This document shows, piece by piece, positions 7,342 to 15,432 of a stretch of 64,000 nt of DNA. Position numbers and translations under genes: made by a program. The stretch's first letter is position 1; every line of letters begins with the position of its first letter. Origin of the DNA: Melghirimyces thermohalophilus (GTDB lineage Bacteria; Bacillota; Bacilli; Thermoactinomycetales; DSM-45169); contig NZ_FMZA01000003.1 in the NCBI RefSeq assembly GCF_900102685.1, positions 62,001 to 126,000 on the forward strand. Reading direction: 5' to 3'. The notes below the pieces were generated by a model. That model was not told where the DNA came from. It saw nothing but the letters and a program-made list of their open reading frames with translations, and made no database searches.

Positions 7342-8868
7342 ATGGAACCGGTGTGGCGCAACACAATTGGGGATCTGATTCATAGAAGTGCGAGGCGAAA
7401 TCCAGAACAGGTCGCTTTACATTTTGCCAACCGACGTTGGACCTATCGGGAATTAGATGAAGCATCCAATCGGTTGGCTCGCCAGTTGCTGGGAGCAGGG
7501 TTGGAGAAAGGGGATCGGGTGGCCGCTTATGGGCGCAACTCCGATGGCTATCTTCTTCTCTGGTTGGCAGCGGCTAAGGCGGGGTTGGTCCATGTTCCGG
7601 TCAATTATGCTCTGAAGGGAGAGGAGCTGGCCTACATCATCAAGCAGTCCGGCAGCCGGGCTCTCTTTTGCGATCCGGGATTGGCCGCCGAGGTGGAGGC
7701 GGTCCGGGACCGGCTGCAGCTGGAGGTTGTCGGATCCCTACGGGACGGAGAGGATTTGGATACGTTGCGACTGGCCCAAAAAGGCCCGGCGGAACCTCCC
7801 GCGGTGGAGCTGGAGGATACGGATTTGGTTCAGCTTTTGTACACCTCTGGCACCACCTCTGCTCCCAAGGGGGCGATGATGACCCATCGGTCCCTGATCT
7901 ACGAGTATATCAGCTCGATTCAGGCCCTGGACTTCCAAGGGGAGGATGTTCCGCTTCATGCCCTGCCTTTATACCACTCGGCTCAGATGCATGTTTTTCT
8001 CATGCCGTATCTCATCCTGGGTGCGACCAACCGGCTGTTGGAAACTCCCGATCCGGAGACGATCCTGAGGGTAGTGAAGGAAGAGGGGATCACCAGCTTT
8101 TTTGCCCCGCCCACGGTTTGGATCTCTCTGTTGAATCACCCCGCTTTTCAGGTCGACTCCCTTCGCAAAGGATATTACGGCGCCTCCATCATGCCGGTGC
8201 CGGTATTGGAAAAGTTGCGTCAAGCGGCGCCGGACCTGGACCTGTACAACTGTTTCGGCCAATCGGAGATCGGGCCCCTGGCTACTGTGTTGCGTCCGGA
8301 AGCCCATCGGGATCGTCCCGATTCAGCAGGCCGACCGGTCCTGTTTGTAGAGATGCGGGTGGTGGATGATGAGATGCGGGATGTTGAGCCGGGTGGCATC
8401 GGTGAAATTTTGTACCGCTCTCCCCAACTTTGCCAAGGGTACTGGGACAAGCCCGAGGAGACGGAACAAGCCTTTGAAGAAGGTTGGTTTCATTCCGGGG
8501 ATTTGGCCCGGATCGATGAGGAGGGATACATCTACATCGTCGACCGCAAACGGGATGTGATCAACACCGGCGGGGTCCTGGTCGCCTCCCGGGATGTGGA
8601 AGAGGCTATCTATCCCCATCCTGCCGTCAAAGAAGTGGCGGTGATCTCCACACCGGATCCCAAGTGGATCGAAGCGGTCACCGCCATCGTCGTGCTTAAA
8701 GAAGGAGAACAGCTGGAGGAAGCCGAGCTGATCCATTTCGCCAGAGAGAGGCTGGCCGCCCACAAAGTCCCGAAACGGGTTCACTTCCTAGACGATCTGC
8801 CCCGCAACGCATCGGGCAAAATTCTGAAGCGACAGCTGCGGGAAGCCTATGCGGGGGTGAAGAGGTAA
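7342..8868 (+). CDS. Acyl-CoA synthetase (AMP-forming, fatty-acid--CoA ligase family)
   Basis: A 508-residue ANL-superfamily ligase: acid + ATP + CoA to acyl-CoA + AMP + PPi. Seen: P-loop-like motif L-L-Y-T-S-G-T-T-S-A-P-K-G (about 170-182), the A5 motif Y-N-C-F-G-Q-S-E, the A7 region G-W-F-H-S-G-D-L-A, the hinge D-R-K-R-D and the C-terminal catalytic lysine in N-A-S-G-K-I-L-K-R. ATG at 7342 is preferred because AAAGGGAG at 7325-7332 is nine bases before it; an in-frame GTG at 7333 abuts that site. Chain-length preference cannot be read. It could feed a beta-oxidation route with the thiolase at 13015, but the genes are not adjacent. Confidence 0.88.
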   Translation: MEPVWRNTIGDLIHRSARRNPEQVALHFANRRWTYRELDEASNRLARQLLGAGLEKGDRVAAYGRNSDGYLLLWLAAAKAGLVHVPVNYALKGEELAYIIKQSGSRALFCDPGLAAEVEAVRDRLQLEVVGSLRDGEDLDTLRLAQKGPAEPPAVELEDTDLVQLLYTSGTTSAPKGAMMTHRSLIYEYISSIQALDFQGEDVPLHALPLYHSAQMHVFLMPYLILGATNRLLETPDPETILRVVKEEGITSFFAPPTVWISLLNHPAFQVDSLRKGYYGASIMPVPVLEKLRQAAPDLDLYNCFGQSEIGPLATVLRPEAHRDRPDSAGRPVLFVEMRVVDDEMRDVEPGGIGEILYRSPQLCQGYWDKPEETEQAFEEGWFHSGDLARIDEEGYIYIVDRKRDVINTGGVLVASRDVEEAIYPHPAVKEVAVISTPDPKWIEAVTAIVVLKEGEQLEEAELIHFARERLAAHKVPKRVHFLDDLPRNASGKILKRQLREAYAGVKR

Positions 8869-8871
8869 TCA

Positions 8872-8911
8872 CAAAAAACCGCCGACCGGCTGGACGGTCA
8901 GCGGTTTTTTG
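8872..8911 (+). terminator. Intrinsic terminator after the acyl-CoA synthetase gene
   Basis: AAAAAACCGC-C-GACC and GGTC-A-GCGGTTTTTT form a long near-perfect stem ending in a T-run. The A-run on the other arm makes it potentially bidirectional. Confidence 0.85.
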
Positions 8912-9035
8912 TGGGTGTAAGCCCACGGTTTGATAATAGACGAAACCAGCCCAAAACACAGGCGATGAAATATCGCATGATATAATAATCATTTTAGGTG
9001 AAAAGTTATTGGTTGAAGCAACGTAAGCCTAATTG

Positions 9036-9072
9036 GAAAACGGACCGCAAATCATGCGGTCCGTTTACTTTT
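9036..9072 (-). terminator. Terminator of the proBA operon
   Basis: AACGGACCGCA, short loop, TGCGGTCCGTT lies just past the proA stop. On the minus strand it is followed by TTTTCC. Confidence 0.65.
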
Positions 9073-9093
9073 ATAGGTTTTATCTACCCGTTT

Positions 9094-10338
9094 TCACCTC
9101 ACCTGGCCGGAGCCGAGCACGTGATACTTGTACGAGGTGAGCTCTTTGAGTCCCATTGGGCCGCGGGCGTGCAGCTTTTGGGTGCTGATGCCGATTTCGG
9201 CACCGAAACCGAACTGGGATCCATCGGTGAAGCGGGTGGAGGCGTTGTGGTAGACGGCGGCGGCATCGACTCCTTGGAGGAAGCGGCGAGCGATGTCGTC
9301 GTTTTCGGTGATGATGGCTTCCGAGTGGCGGGTCCCGTAGCGATCGATATGCTCCATCGCCTCCTCCGCCGAATCCACCACCTTAACAGCCAATACCCGG
9401 TCCAGATATTCCGTCTCCCAGTCCGTTTCATCGGCAAGAGCAGCTTCGGGAAACTGCTCCCGGGTGCGGGAGCAGCCCCGGATTTCCACCTGGTGTTCGC
9501 CCAGAGCGTGACAGAGGCGGCGTAGGTGTTCCTTCGCCCAATCTTGGTGGACGAGGAGGGTTTCGGTGGCGTTACAGACGCCGGGGCGGTCGGTTTTTCC
9601 GTTGATGACAATCGTTTGCGCTATCTGCGGATCGGCGGAGCGATCGATGTAGATGTGGCAGTTACCTACACCGGTTTCCAGCACCGGAACGGTGGATTCC
9701 CGCACCACCCGCTGGATGAGGCCGGATCCACCCCGGGGGATGATCACGTCGATCCCATCCTTCAGGGTCAACATTTCTTGTACCGCATCCCGGTTGAGAT
9801 CTTCTACTAACCCGATCGCTTCCGGCGGCAAGGAAGTGTCGGATAAGGCCTCCTGCATCACCTGGACCAACGTGATATTGGAGCGGAAGGCGGAGGAAGA
9901 GCCTCGGAGCAGGATGGCGTTCCCCGTTTTTAGCGCAAGACCGGCGGCGTCCACGGTGACATTGGGACGGGCTTCATAAATCATACCGATGACACCGAGG
10001 GGCACCCGCACTTTTTGGATCCGCAGCCCGTTCTTCCGATGAATTGTCTCCAATTCCTCCCCTACTGGATCCGGCAACTCTATTAACTCTTCCAGTCCCC
10101 GAGCCATACCATCCAGACGCTCATCAGTCAGTTTCAGCCGGTCCATCAGCGCCGTGGACAGATCGGCTTGTTCCCCGGCGCGGAGATCTTCACGGTTTTG
10201 TTCCAGAATCTCCTTTTTGCGATCCCGAAGGGCGCGGGCGATGGTCTTTAAAGCCTTGTTTTTTTCCTCCGGTGTGAGGATGGCCAATCTCTTGGCGGCT
10301 CCTTTGGCCGCTTTCGCTTTTTGCCGCACATCACTCAT
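9094..10338 (-). CDS. proA: Gamma-glutamyl phosphate reductase ProA
   Basis: Second step of proline synthesis: NADPH reduction of gamma-glutamyl phosphate to glutamate semialdehyde. The 414 residues match the family length. The ALDH-like fold shows M-I-Y-E-A-R-P-N-V-T and the catalytic cysteine in D-R-P-G-V-C-N-A-T-E-T. Near the C-terminus is F-G-A-E-I-G-I-S-T-Q-K-L-H-A-R-G-P. The start overlaps the end of proB by eight bases, so the two are probably translationally coupled, and both sit behind the T-box leader at 11521-11780. Confidence 0.96.
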   Translation of the reverse strand: MSDVRQKAKAAKGAAKRLAILTPEEKNKALKTIARALRDRKKEILEQNREDLRAGEQADLSTALMDRLKLTDERLDGMARGLEELIELPDPVGEELETIHRKNGLRIQKVRVPLGVIGMIYEARPNVTVDAAGLALKTGNAILLRGSSSAFRSNITLVQVMQEALSDTSLPPEAIGLVEDLNRDAVQEMLTLKDGIDVIIPRGGSGLIQRVVRESTVPVLETGVGNCHIYIDRSADPQIAQTIVINGKTDRPGVCNATETLLVHQDWAKEHLRRLCHALGEHQVEIRGCSRTREQFPEAALADETDWETEYLDRVLAVKVVDSAEEAMEHIDRYGTRHSEAIITENDDIARRFLQGVDAAAVYHNASTRFTDGSQFGFGAEIGISTQKLHARGPMGLKELTSYKYHVLGSGQVR

Positions 10339-11497
10339 GTTTTCCTTCTCCTTTCCCAGCTTGAGGTTCGAGGTTCTGATTTAAGGGCTGTTGTTTGACA
10401 GGGACCCAATCGTCCCGATGAATCACTTCCTCGGGATGGTGGGGGGCGATCCGAGCGGCTTCCTCTGTTTGCAGGCCTTTCACTTGCTGAAGCAGGGGGG
10501 AGGAATAACGACAAAGGCCGCGACCCAGGGAACGATCATCCGGTCCGATCACCTCCACCAGTTCTCCGGAATCGAAGGGACCGTGGACGGAGACGATCCC
10601 GCAAGGCAACAGACTCCCGCCTGCTTCTAATAAGGCTCTGGCGGCGCCAGCATCCACGGTAACCCGACCGCGGGGGCGAGAGTGGGAGGAGATCCATTGT
10701 TCCTTGCGACTGATCCGGTGGGGGATGGCGTCGATATAGGTGCCGCTGCCGTCACCTTGGACCGTTTTCTTCATCCAGCCGATCTGTTCGCCGGTGGTCC
10801 CGATATAGACTTGGACCCCGGTTTGGGAGGCTTTTTGGGCGGCGAGCAGTTTGGAACGCATCCCTCCGCTGCCTAGGCTGGATTTGCTGTCATCTATACG
10901 GGAGAGAAGGGTTTCGTCAATCCGATGCAAATGGCGGATCTTTTCCGCATCGGGCTGCGTAGTCGGGTTGGCGGTATAGAGACCGTCGGTGTTGGTGACC
11001 AACAAGAGCCACTTGGCTTGCAGCAAGCCAGCTACCAGCGCGGCCAGGGTATCGTTGTCTCCCCACTGGATCTCATCGACGGCGACAGAGTCGTTTTCGT
11101 TGACAATCGGAACACAGTCCCGTTCCAGCAGGTAGTTTAAGGTGTTGAGGGCGTTTAAAAAACGGGTTCGATCGTCGAAATCCCCTCGGGTGAGCAGCAC
11201 TTGGGCGCAGGAGGTGCCCGATGCGGCAAAAGCTTCCCGGTAACGCTGCACCAGCTGTCCCTGCCCCACGGCGGCGGCCGCTTGCTTCCCGGCGAGGGTG
11301 CGGGGGCGTTGTTTAAGCCCCAGCTCGTGGAAGCCGGCGGCGATGGCTCCTGACGAGACCAACACCACCCGATATCCCGCCTGCTTCAGTTGCACCAGGG
11401 AGTCTGCGTGGCGTTGGAGGCGGGCGGTATTTAGTCGGCCGGATTCGTCGGTTAAAGAGGATGTTCCGATTTTGACTATGATGGTTTCCTGGTCCAA
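10331..11497 (-). CDS. proB: Glutamate 5-kinase ProB
   Basis: First committed step of proline synthesis: ATP-dependent phosphorylation of glutamate. The kinase domain shows I-V-K-I-G-T-S-S-L-T near the start, V-L-V-S-S-G-A-I-A-A-G, N-E-N-D-S-V-A and L-V-T-N-T-D-G-L-Y; a C-terminal PUA-like domain begins with G-R-V-T-V-D-A-G-A. Start set at the TTG at 11497, six bases after AGAGGTG; an in-frame GTG at 11506 overlaps that site and is less likely. The frame stays open upstream through the T-box leader, which is not coding. Product 388 residues. Confidence 0.94.
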   Translation of the reverse strand: MDQETIIVKIGTSSLTDESGRLNTARLQRHADSLVQLKQAGYRVVLVSSGAIAAGFHELGLKQRPRTLAGKQAAAAVGQGQLVQRYREAFAASGTSCAQVLLTRGDFDDRTRFLNALNTLNYLLERDCVPIVNENDSVAVDEIQWGDNDTLAALVAGLLQAKWLLLVTNTDGLYTANPTTQPDAEKIRHLHRIDETLLSRIDDSKSSLGSGGMRSKLLAAQKASQTGVQVYIGTTGEQIGWMKKTVQGDGSGTYIDAIPHRISRKEQWISSHSRPRGRVTVDAGAARALLEAGGSLLPCGIVSVHGPFDSGELVEVIGPDDRSLGRGLCRYSSPLLQQVKGLQTEEAARIAPHHPEEVIHRDDWVPVKQQPLNQNLEPQAGKGEGKHE

Positions 11498-11520
11498 TGC
11501 TGACACCTCTGTATTTGCAA

Positions 11521-11780
11521 ATAAAAGAAGAACCCTCTCTTCCATAAAAGGACGAAAGAGAGGGTTCTTCCGCGGTACCACCTTTATTGGCACATGATGT
11601 GCCCGTCTCGTACCGGAATAACGGCCGGGGCCGGTTCGGCTTGGTCGCCGTCCGCTGCTGGAGGTGGGTTAGGGCGGGCATCCCGACGGAACCTTACAGC
11701 CTGTGGATTCCGCTCTCTGATCGGTAAGCCGGCCTTACTGGCCTCCGTCATCGCGTTTGCAAAACGAGTCCGTTTTCGTT
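11521..11780 (-). ncRNA. T-box leader of proBA
   Basis: On the minus strand the leader has an AGAGAG element in a long stem I and, near 11570-11582, the T-box sequence GGTGGTACCGCGG, which pairs with the tRNA acceptor end. It is followed directly by a terminator (AGAACCCTCTCTTTC / GAAGAGAGGGTTCT, then TTCTTTTA). Uncharged tRNA would stabilise the antiterminator. Proline specificity is inferred from the downstream genes and from the known proline T-box of B. subtilis proBA; I could not fix the specifier codon by eye (a CCU and CCC lie near 11665-11680). Confidence 0.9.
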
Positions 11781-11786
11781 GCTATT

Positions 11787-11815
11787 ATTATGCACGGGTC
11801 CCGTGGTTCTGTCAA
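11787..11815 (-). promoter_or_regulatory. Strong SigA-type promoter of the proBA T-box transcript
   Basis: Minus strand: consensus TTGACA (11815-11810), 17-base spacer, CATAAT (11792-11787). The -35 box overlaps the stop codon of ung. Confidence 0.8.
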
Positions 11816-12507
11816 TGTGCTCTTTTTGAGTCCAGATCCGGAATCGTCCAATCAATCTCACGATGCCCCGCTGCTCTCAACGCACGGTTAATCGCCGAAA
11901 AGGGCCGGCTGCCAAAGAAGCCTCGCCTGGCGGACAAAGGGGAGGGGTGGGCCGATTCGATCACCGTGTGCCTCTCGGTGTCGATCCATTTCTTCTTCTT
12001 TTTTGCCGGATTTCCCCACAGCACAAAAACCACTGGATCCTCCTTTTGATTGACTTTACGGATGATGGCGTCAGTAAAGGTTTCCCACCCCTTGTTCTTG
12101 TGGGAGTGAGGTTGATGGGCGCGGACAGTCAATACCGTATTCAGCATCAATACCCCCTGCCGTGCCCAAGAGGTGAGGTGACCGTGTTTGGGAATGGAAA
12201 TCCCCACATCCGCCTGTAACTCTTTAAATATGTTTTTTAATGAAGGGGGCAAGGGAACACCGGGACGGACGGAGAAGGAGAGGCCGTGGGCTTGTCCCTC
12301 CCTGTGATAGGGATCCTGTCCCAATAACAGGACCTTCACCTGTTGGTAGGGAGTGAGCGCTAGGGCGGAAAAAAGGTCCTCCTCCGGGGGAAATACGGGA
12401 TGTTGTCTTCTCTCCGACTGCAAAAAGTGGTACAGTTCCCTCATATAAGGTTGCTCCAGTTCATCGGACATGACCGTTTTCCAGTCATTGGGCAATGAAA
12501 AGGCCAA
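11812..12507 (-). CDS. ung: Uracil-DNA glycosylase, family 1
   Basis: Removes uracil from DNA to start base-excision repair. The 231 residues carry the family-1 signature G-Q-D-P-Y-H (about 62-67) with its catalytic Asp, then G-L-S-F-S-V, F-V-L-W-G-N-P-A and the late H-P-S-P-L-S motif with the catalytic His. An unusual run of five lysines (A-K-K-K-K-K-W) follows the G-N-P-A motif, as in many Gram-positive Ung proteins. It ends immediately before the proBA promoter. A divergent small zinc-ribbon gene starts 160 bases upstream. Confidence 0.96.
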   Translation of the reverse strand: MAFSLPNDWKTVMSDELEQPYMRELYHFLQSERRQHPVFPPEEDLFSALALTPYQQVKVLLLGQDPYHREGQAHGLSFSVRPGVPLPPSLKNIFKELQADVGISIPKHGHLTSWARQGVLMLNTVLTVRAHQPHSHKNKGWETFTDAIIRKVNQKEDPVVFVLWGNPAKKKKKWIDTERHTVIESAHPSPLSARRGFFGSRPFSAINRALRAAGHREIDWTIPDLDSKRAH

Positions 12508-12666
12508 TGGACGTCGCCTCCGTCGGATGGTGATTCATCTTTTCTTCCGAGACTGTACCACGGTTTGTTCCCCGTGGAAAGGAGTGGGGTGAAAAAAGGC
12601 TTTTCCCATCTAAAAAACGAATTGGATAACCATTACGGTCACCTTTAAGGAAGGAAGGGAAAGTTT

Positions 12667-12900
12667 GTGTATGACCGCCTGACGGAAGAGTTGGCCCGGA
12701 AGTACGGTCTGCCGCTGAAACAGACGGAACAGATCGTCAAACATGCCCGTGATCGACTACACGCCGAAGCATTGTGTCAATCGAAAAAAGAGCCCGTCCA
12801 CCGCTGCCCGGGGTGTTCGATGACCTGGTATCAAGTCACCTTTTCTTTCACCTGCCCCCGTTGCGGGAGGAGCATCAATCCCTCCCCTATCGAAAAATGA
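12667..12900 (+). CDS. Small zinc-ribbon protein, unknown function
   Basis: A 77-residue protein starting with GTG at 12667, preceded by AAGGAAGGGAAAG. The N-terminal half is predicted helical and charged. The C-terminal half has two C-x2-C pairs (C-P-G-C and C-P-R-C) 16 residues apart, a classic zinc ribbon. I do not recognise a family. It stands alone between divergent ung and the thiolase gene. Confidence 0.6.
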   Translation: MYDRLTEELARKYGLPLKQTEQIVKHARDRLHAEALCQSKKEPVHRCPGCSMTWYQVTFSFTCPRCGRSINPSPIEK

Positions 12901-13014
12901 TAGACAGTAGAATGAATGACCCCCCTTTCTTTTCTAGAGATGAATCATTCAGACTTGTATGATGGTTGTGAAGGCTTGCTTCAATCAATCCAACTTCCAG
13001 GAGGAGTGCAACCA

Positions 13015-14193
13015 ATGACAGATGTGTATATTGTAAGTGGTGCCCGCACCCCCTTCGGCACCTTCGGAGGATCTTTTGTCGACGTATCTGCCGAGGAGTT
13101 GGGGGTGACCGCGGCGAAAGGGACGATCCACCGGGCGAGCGTAGAGGCGTCCCGTGTAGACAACGTGGTTTTCGGCAATGTGATTCAAACCCATCGCGGA
13201 GCTCCCTACCTGGCCCGGCACATCGCCCTGCAGGCGGGAGTGCCCATCGAAAGCCCGGCGCTGACTGTCAACCGCCTCTGCGGTTCCGGTATGCAGGCGG
13301 TGGTCTCCGCTGCCCAGTCGATCCAGCTGGGAGAGTCGGAGCTGGGGCTGGCCGGTGGGGCGGAAAACATGAGCCAGGCCCCCTATGTCTTGCGTAAAGC
13401 CCGCTGGGGGATGAAGATGGGGGACGGGCAGCTAGCCGACACCTTATCCGAAACCCTCAGCGATAAGCAGTGCGGGTTAGGGATGGGATTGACGGCGGAA
13501 AACCTGGCAGAACAATACGCCATTTCCCGGGAGGAGCAGGATCAGTTCGCGCTCCGAAGCCAACAGCGAGCGCTGGCCGCCCGGGAATCGGACCGCTTCG
13601 CAGAAGAGATTGTACCGGTGACGGTCCGGAGCAAAAGAGGGACGAAACAAGTGGACCGGGACGAGCATATCCGTCCGGAAACGACCCTGGAAGGTCTGTC
13701 CAAACTGAAGCCCGCTTTTAAAAAGGAGGGTACCGTCTCCCCCGGCAACTCCAGCGGTATCAACGACGGAGCGGCCAGCCTGCTCTTGGCGTCAGAACAG
13801 GCGACCCAGCGGCAGGACGTCCAACCCCTCGGCCGCATCCTCAGCTGGGCGGTGTGCGGCGTCGATCCGACGATCATGGGGATCGGTCCCGCACCCGCCA
13901 GCCGTCTCGCCTTGAAACGGGCGGATTTGGATCTGGAAATGATCGATTTGGTGGAAATCAATGAAGCCTTCGCCGCCCAATACCTGGCGGTGGAAAAGGA
14001 TCTGGGGCTAAACCGGGAGATCGTCAACGTAAATGGCGGAGCCATCGCCCTCGGCCATCCCGTGGGAGCGAGTGGGGCCCGCATTCTGTTAACCCTTTTG
14101 TACGAATTGAAACGGCAGGGCAAAAAATACGGGCTGGCTTCCCTCTGCATCGGTGGCGGACAGGGGATCGCTATGGTCGTGGAAGCCGTTTAA
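13015..14193 (+). CDS. Acetyl-CoA C-acyltransferase (thiolase II family)
   Basis: A 392-residue thiolase, either condensing two acetyl-CoA or cleaving 3-ketoacyl-CoA. Catalytic residues are all visible: nucleophile in N-R-L-C-G-S-G-M-Q (about 90), H in G-H-P-V-G-A-S-G-A-R, and second Cys in L-C-I-G-G-G-Q-G near the C-terminus. Start at ATG 13015 follows CAGGAGGAG; the frame is open 33 codons upstream through a region that lacks thiolase homology. A hot-dog thioesterase gene follows after 31 bases, so they are likely co-transcribed. Biosynthetic versus degradative role cannot be read directly. Confidence 0.93.
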   Translation: MTDVYIVSGARTPFGTFGGSFVDVSAEELGVTAAKGTIHRASVEASRVDNVVFGNVIQTHRGAPYLARHIALQAGVPIESPALTVNRLCGSGMQAVVSAAQSIQLGESELGLAGGAENMSQAPYVLRKARWGMKMGDGQLADTLSETLSDKQCGLGMGLTAENLAEQYAISREEQDQFALRSQQRALAARESDRFAEEIVPVTVRSKRGTKQVDRDEHIRPETTLEGLSKLKPAFKKEGTVSPGNSSGINDGAASLLLASEQATQRQDVQPLGRILSWAVCGVDPTIMGIGPAPASRLALKRADLDLEMIDLVEINEAFAAQYLAVEKDLGLNREIVNVNGGAIALGHPVGASGARILLTLLYELKRQGKKYGLASLCIGGGQGIAMVVEAV

Positions 14194-14224
14194 ATATCAG
14201 AGTCATCAGCAGAGGAGGGATTCC

Positions 14225-14638
14225 ATGATCGAATCAGAGATCAAGGTTCGCTTTTGTGAAACCGATGCCTTGGGCCACGTCAACAACACCAGTTATTTTG
14301 TCTACTTGGAACAGGCGCGGGTGGAATTTTTCGAGGAATTGGGTGCTCCCATGGGCATGTCGGAATGGCCCTTTATCCTGGGGCATATCAGCTGCGATTT
14401 TCTGCGGCAGGTGTACTTCAACCAGAGGTTAAAAGTCCGCACCGGCATCAGCCACATCGGGAACAAAAGTTTCCGCCTTGGGCAGGAGCTCCTGGACGCT
14501 GACAGCGGTGTCCCTGTGGGCCGCTCGGAGTCGGTCATGGTTTATTTCGACTTCGAGAAGCAACAAAGTATTCCCATCCCCGATGATTGGGTGAAGAAGC
14601 TGAAAGCCCACCAGGTGGAGCCGATGGAAAACCGATAA
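14225..14638 (+). CDS. Acyl-CoA thioesterase, 4HBT/YbgC-like hot-dog fold
   Basis: A 137-residue hot-dog protein with the 4-hydroxybenzoyl-CoA thioesterase signature F-C-E-T-D-A-L-G-H-V-N-N-T-S-Y (about 9-23), in which the Asp is the usual catalytic residue. ATG at 14225 is preceded by AGAGGAGGG. It follows the thiolase gene closely, suggesting acyl-CoA turnover. A homologous but distinct enzyme lies at 33006. Confidence 0.88.
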   Translation: MIESEIKVRFCETDALGHVNNTSYFVYLEQARVEFFEELGAPMGMSEWPFILGHISCDFLRQVYFNQRLKVRTGISHIGNKSFRLGQELLDADSGVPVGRSESVMVYFDFEKQQSIPIPDDWVKKLKAHQVEPMENR

Positions 14639-14639
14639 C

Positions 14640-14686
14640 AAGGAGAAGGACCCCGACTTTCCCTGGGGAGGGTCGGGGTCTCCTTG
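14640..14686 (+). terminator. Stem-loop after the thioesterase gene
   Basis: GGAGAAGGACCCCGAC and GTCGGGGTCTCC form a long stem with a GC-rich loop, but only TT follows. It is probably a terminator or transcript-end stabiliser. Confidence 0.45.
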
Positions 14687-14753
14687 ATCATCGATGGCGT
14701 CTGCCATGTGGTGATGGTTACCCTTTTGCAGAGGAAAGGAGCTGGCATCTGAA

Positions 14754-15305
14754 ATGTTTAGTGAACGAGTCAGGGAAGATGTGGATCTCAAGTGGCTGGA
14801 GCCTCATCATGCTTGGGAGCTGTATCGGTTGGTGGATGTGAACCGGGATCACCTGAATCCTTGGTTGCCCTTTGTCGATGGAACGTGTTCCCCGAAGGAT
14901 ACGGAGGATTTCATCCGAGGAGCGATCAGGGGATTGTCTGAGGGAAGGGAGGCTCATTTTGGCATTTGGGCCCATGGTAAACTCGCCGGGGTGACCGGTG
15001 CCAATACCATCAATCAGCAAAACCAGACAGCCGTGATCGGTTACTGGCTGGGAAAGGATGTTGAGGGGCGCGGGATCATAACAGCCGCCGTCAGCCGCCT
15101 CTTGGATGATCTGGTGCAGGAGCGAGGCCTTCACCGGATCGAGGCCCGCTGTGCCGCAGGGAATAACAGAAGCCGCCGTGTGATGGAGCGACTCGGCATG
15201 CGCCATGAAGGAACCCTGAAACAGGGAGATCTCCTGGCTGATGGTCGCTGGGATGATTGTCTCGTGTATGGGATTCTGGCTTCTGAGTGGAAAGATCAAA
15301 AATGA
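14754..15305 (+). CDS. GNAT acetyltransferase, RimJ/RimL type
   Basis: A 183-residue acetyl-CoA-dependent acetyltransferase. It has the Acetyltransf_3 layout: L-x-P-H-H-A at the start, L-A-G-V-T-G strand, I-G-Y-W-L-G-K-D-V-E-G-R-G-I-I-T pyrophosphate-binding loop (about 104-119) and N-x-R-S-R-R-V-M-E-R-L-G-M-R-H-E-G-T. It most resembles YdaF/RimL proteins that acetylate ribosomal or other protein N-termini, but substrates in this family vary. RBS GAGGAAAGGAG precedes the ATG. Monocistronic. Confidence 0.85.
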   Translation: MFSERVREDVDLKWLEPHHAWELYRLVDVNRDHLNPWLPFVDGTCSPKDTEDFIRGAIRGLSEGREAHFGIWAHGKLAGVTGANTINQQNQTAVIGYWLGKDVEGRGIITAAVSRLLDDLVQERGLHRIEARCAAGNNRSRRVMERLGMRHEGTLKQGDLLADGRWDDCLVYGILASEWKDQK

Positions 15306-15432
15306 TCTTTGGAATAGGTTTAGTCGAACAGGAGTCCTGGATATTTGCTAGATAGAGAGTGCTTCGTTTGCCGTCTATCATGATCATGGATAAACTCTTT
15401 ATAGATTTTTCGGCCAATGGAAGGGAAAACCG

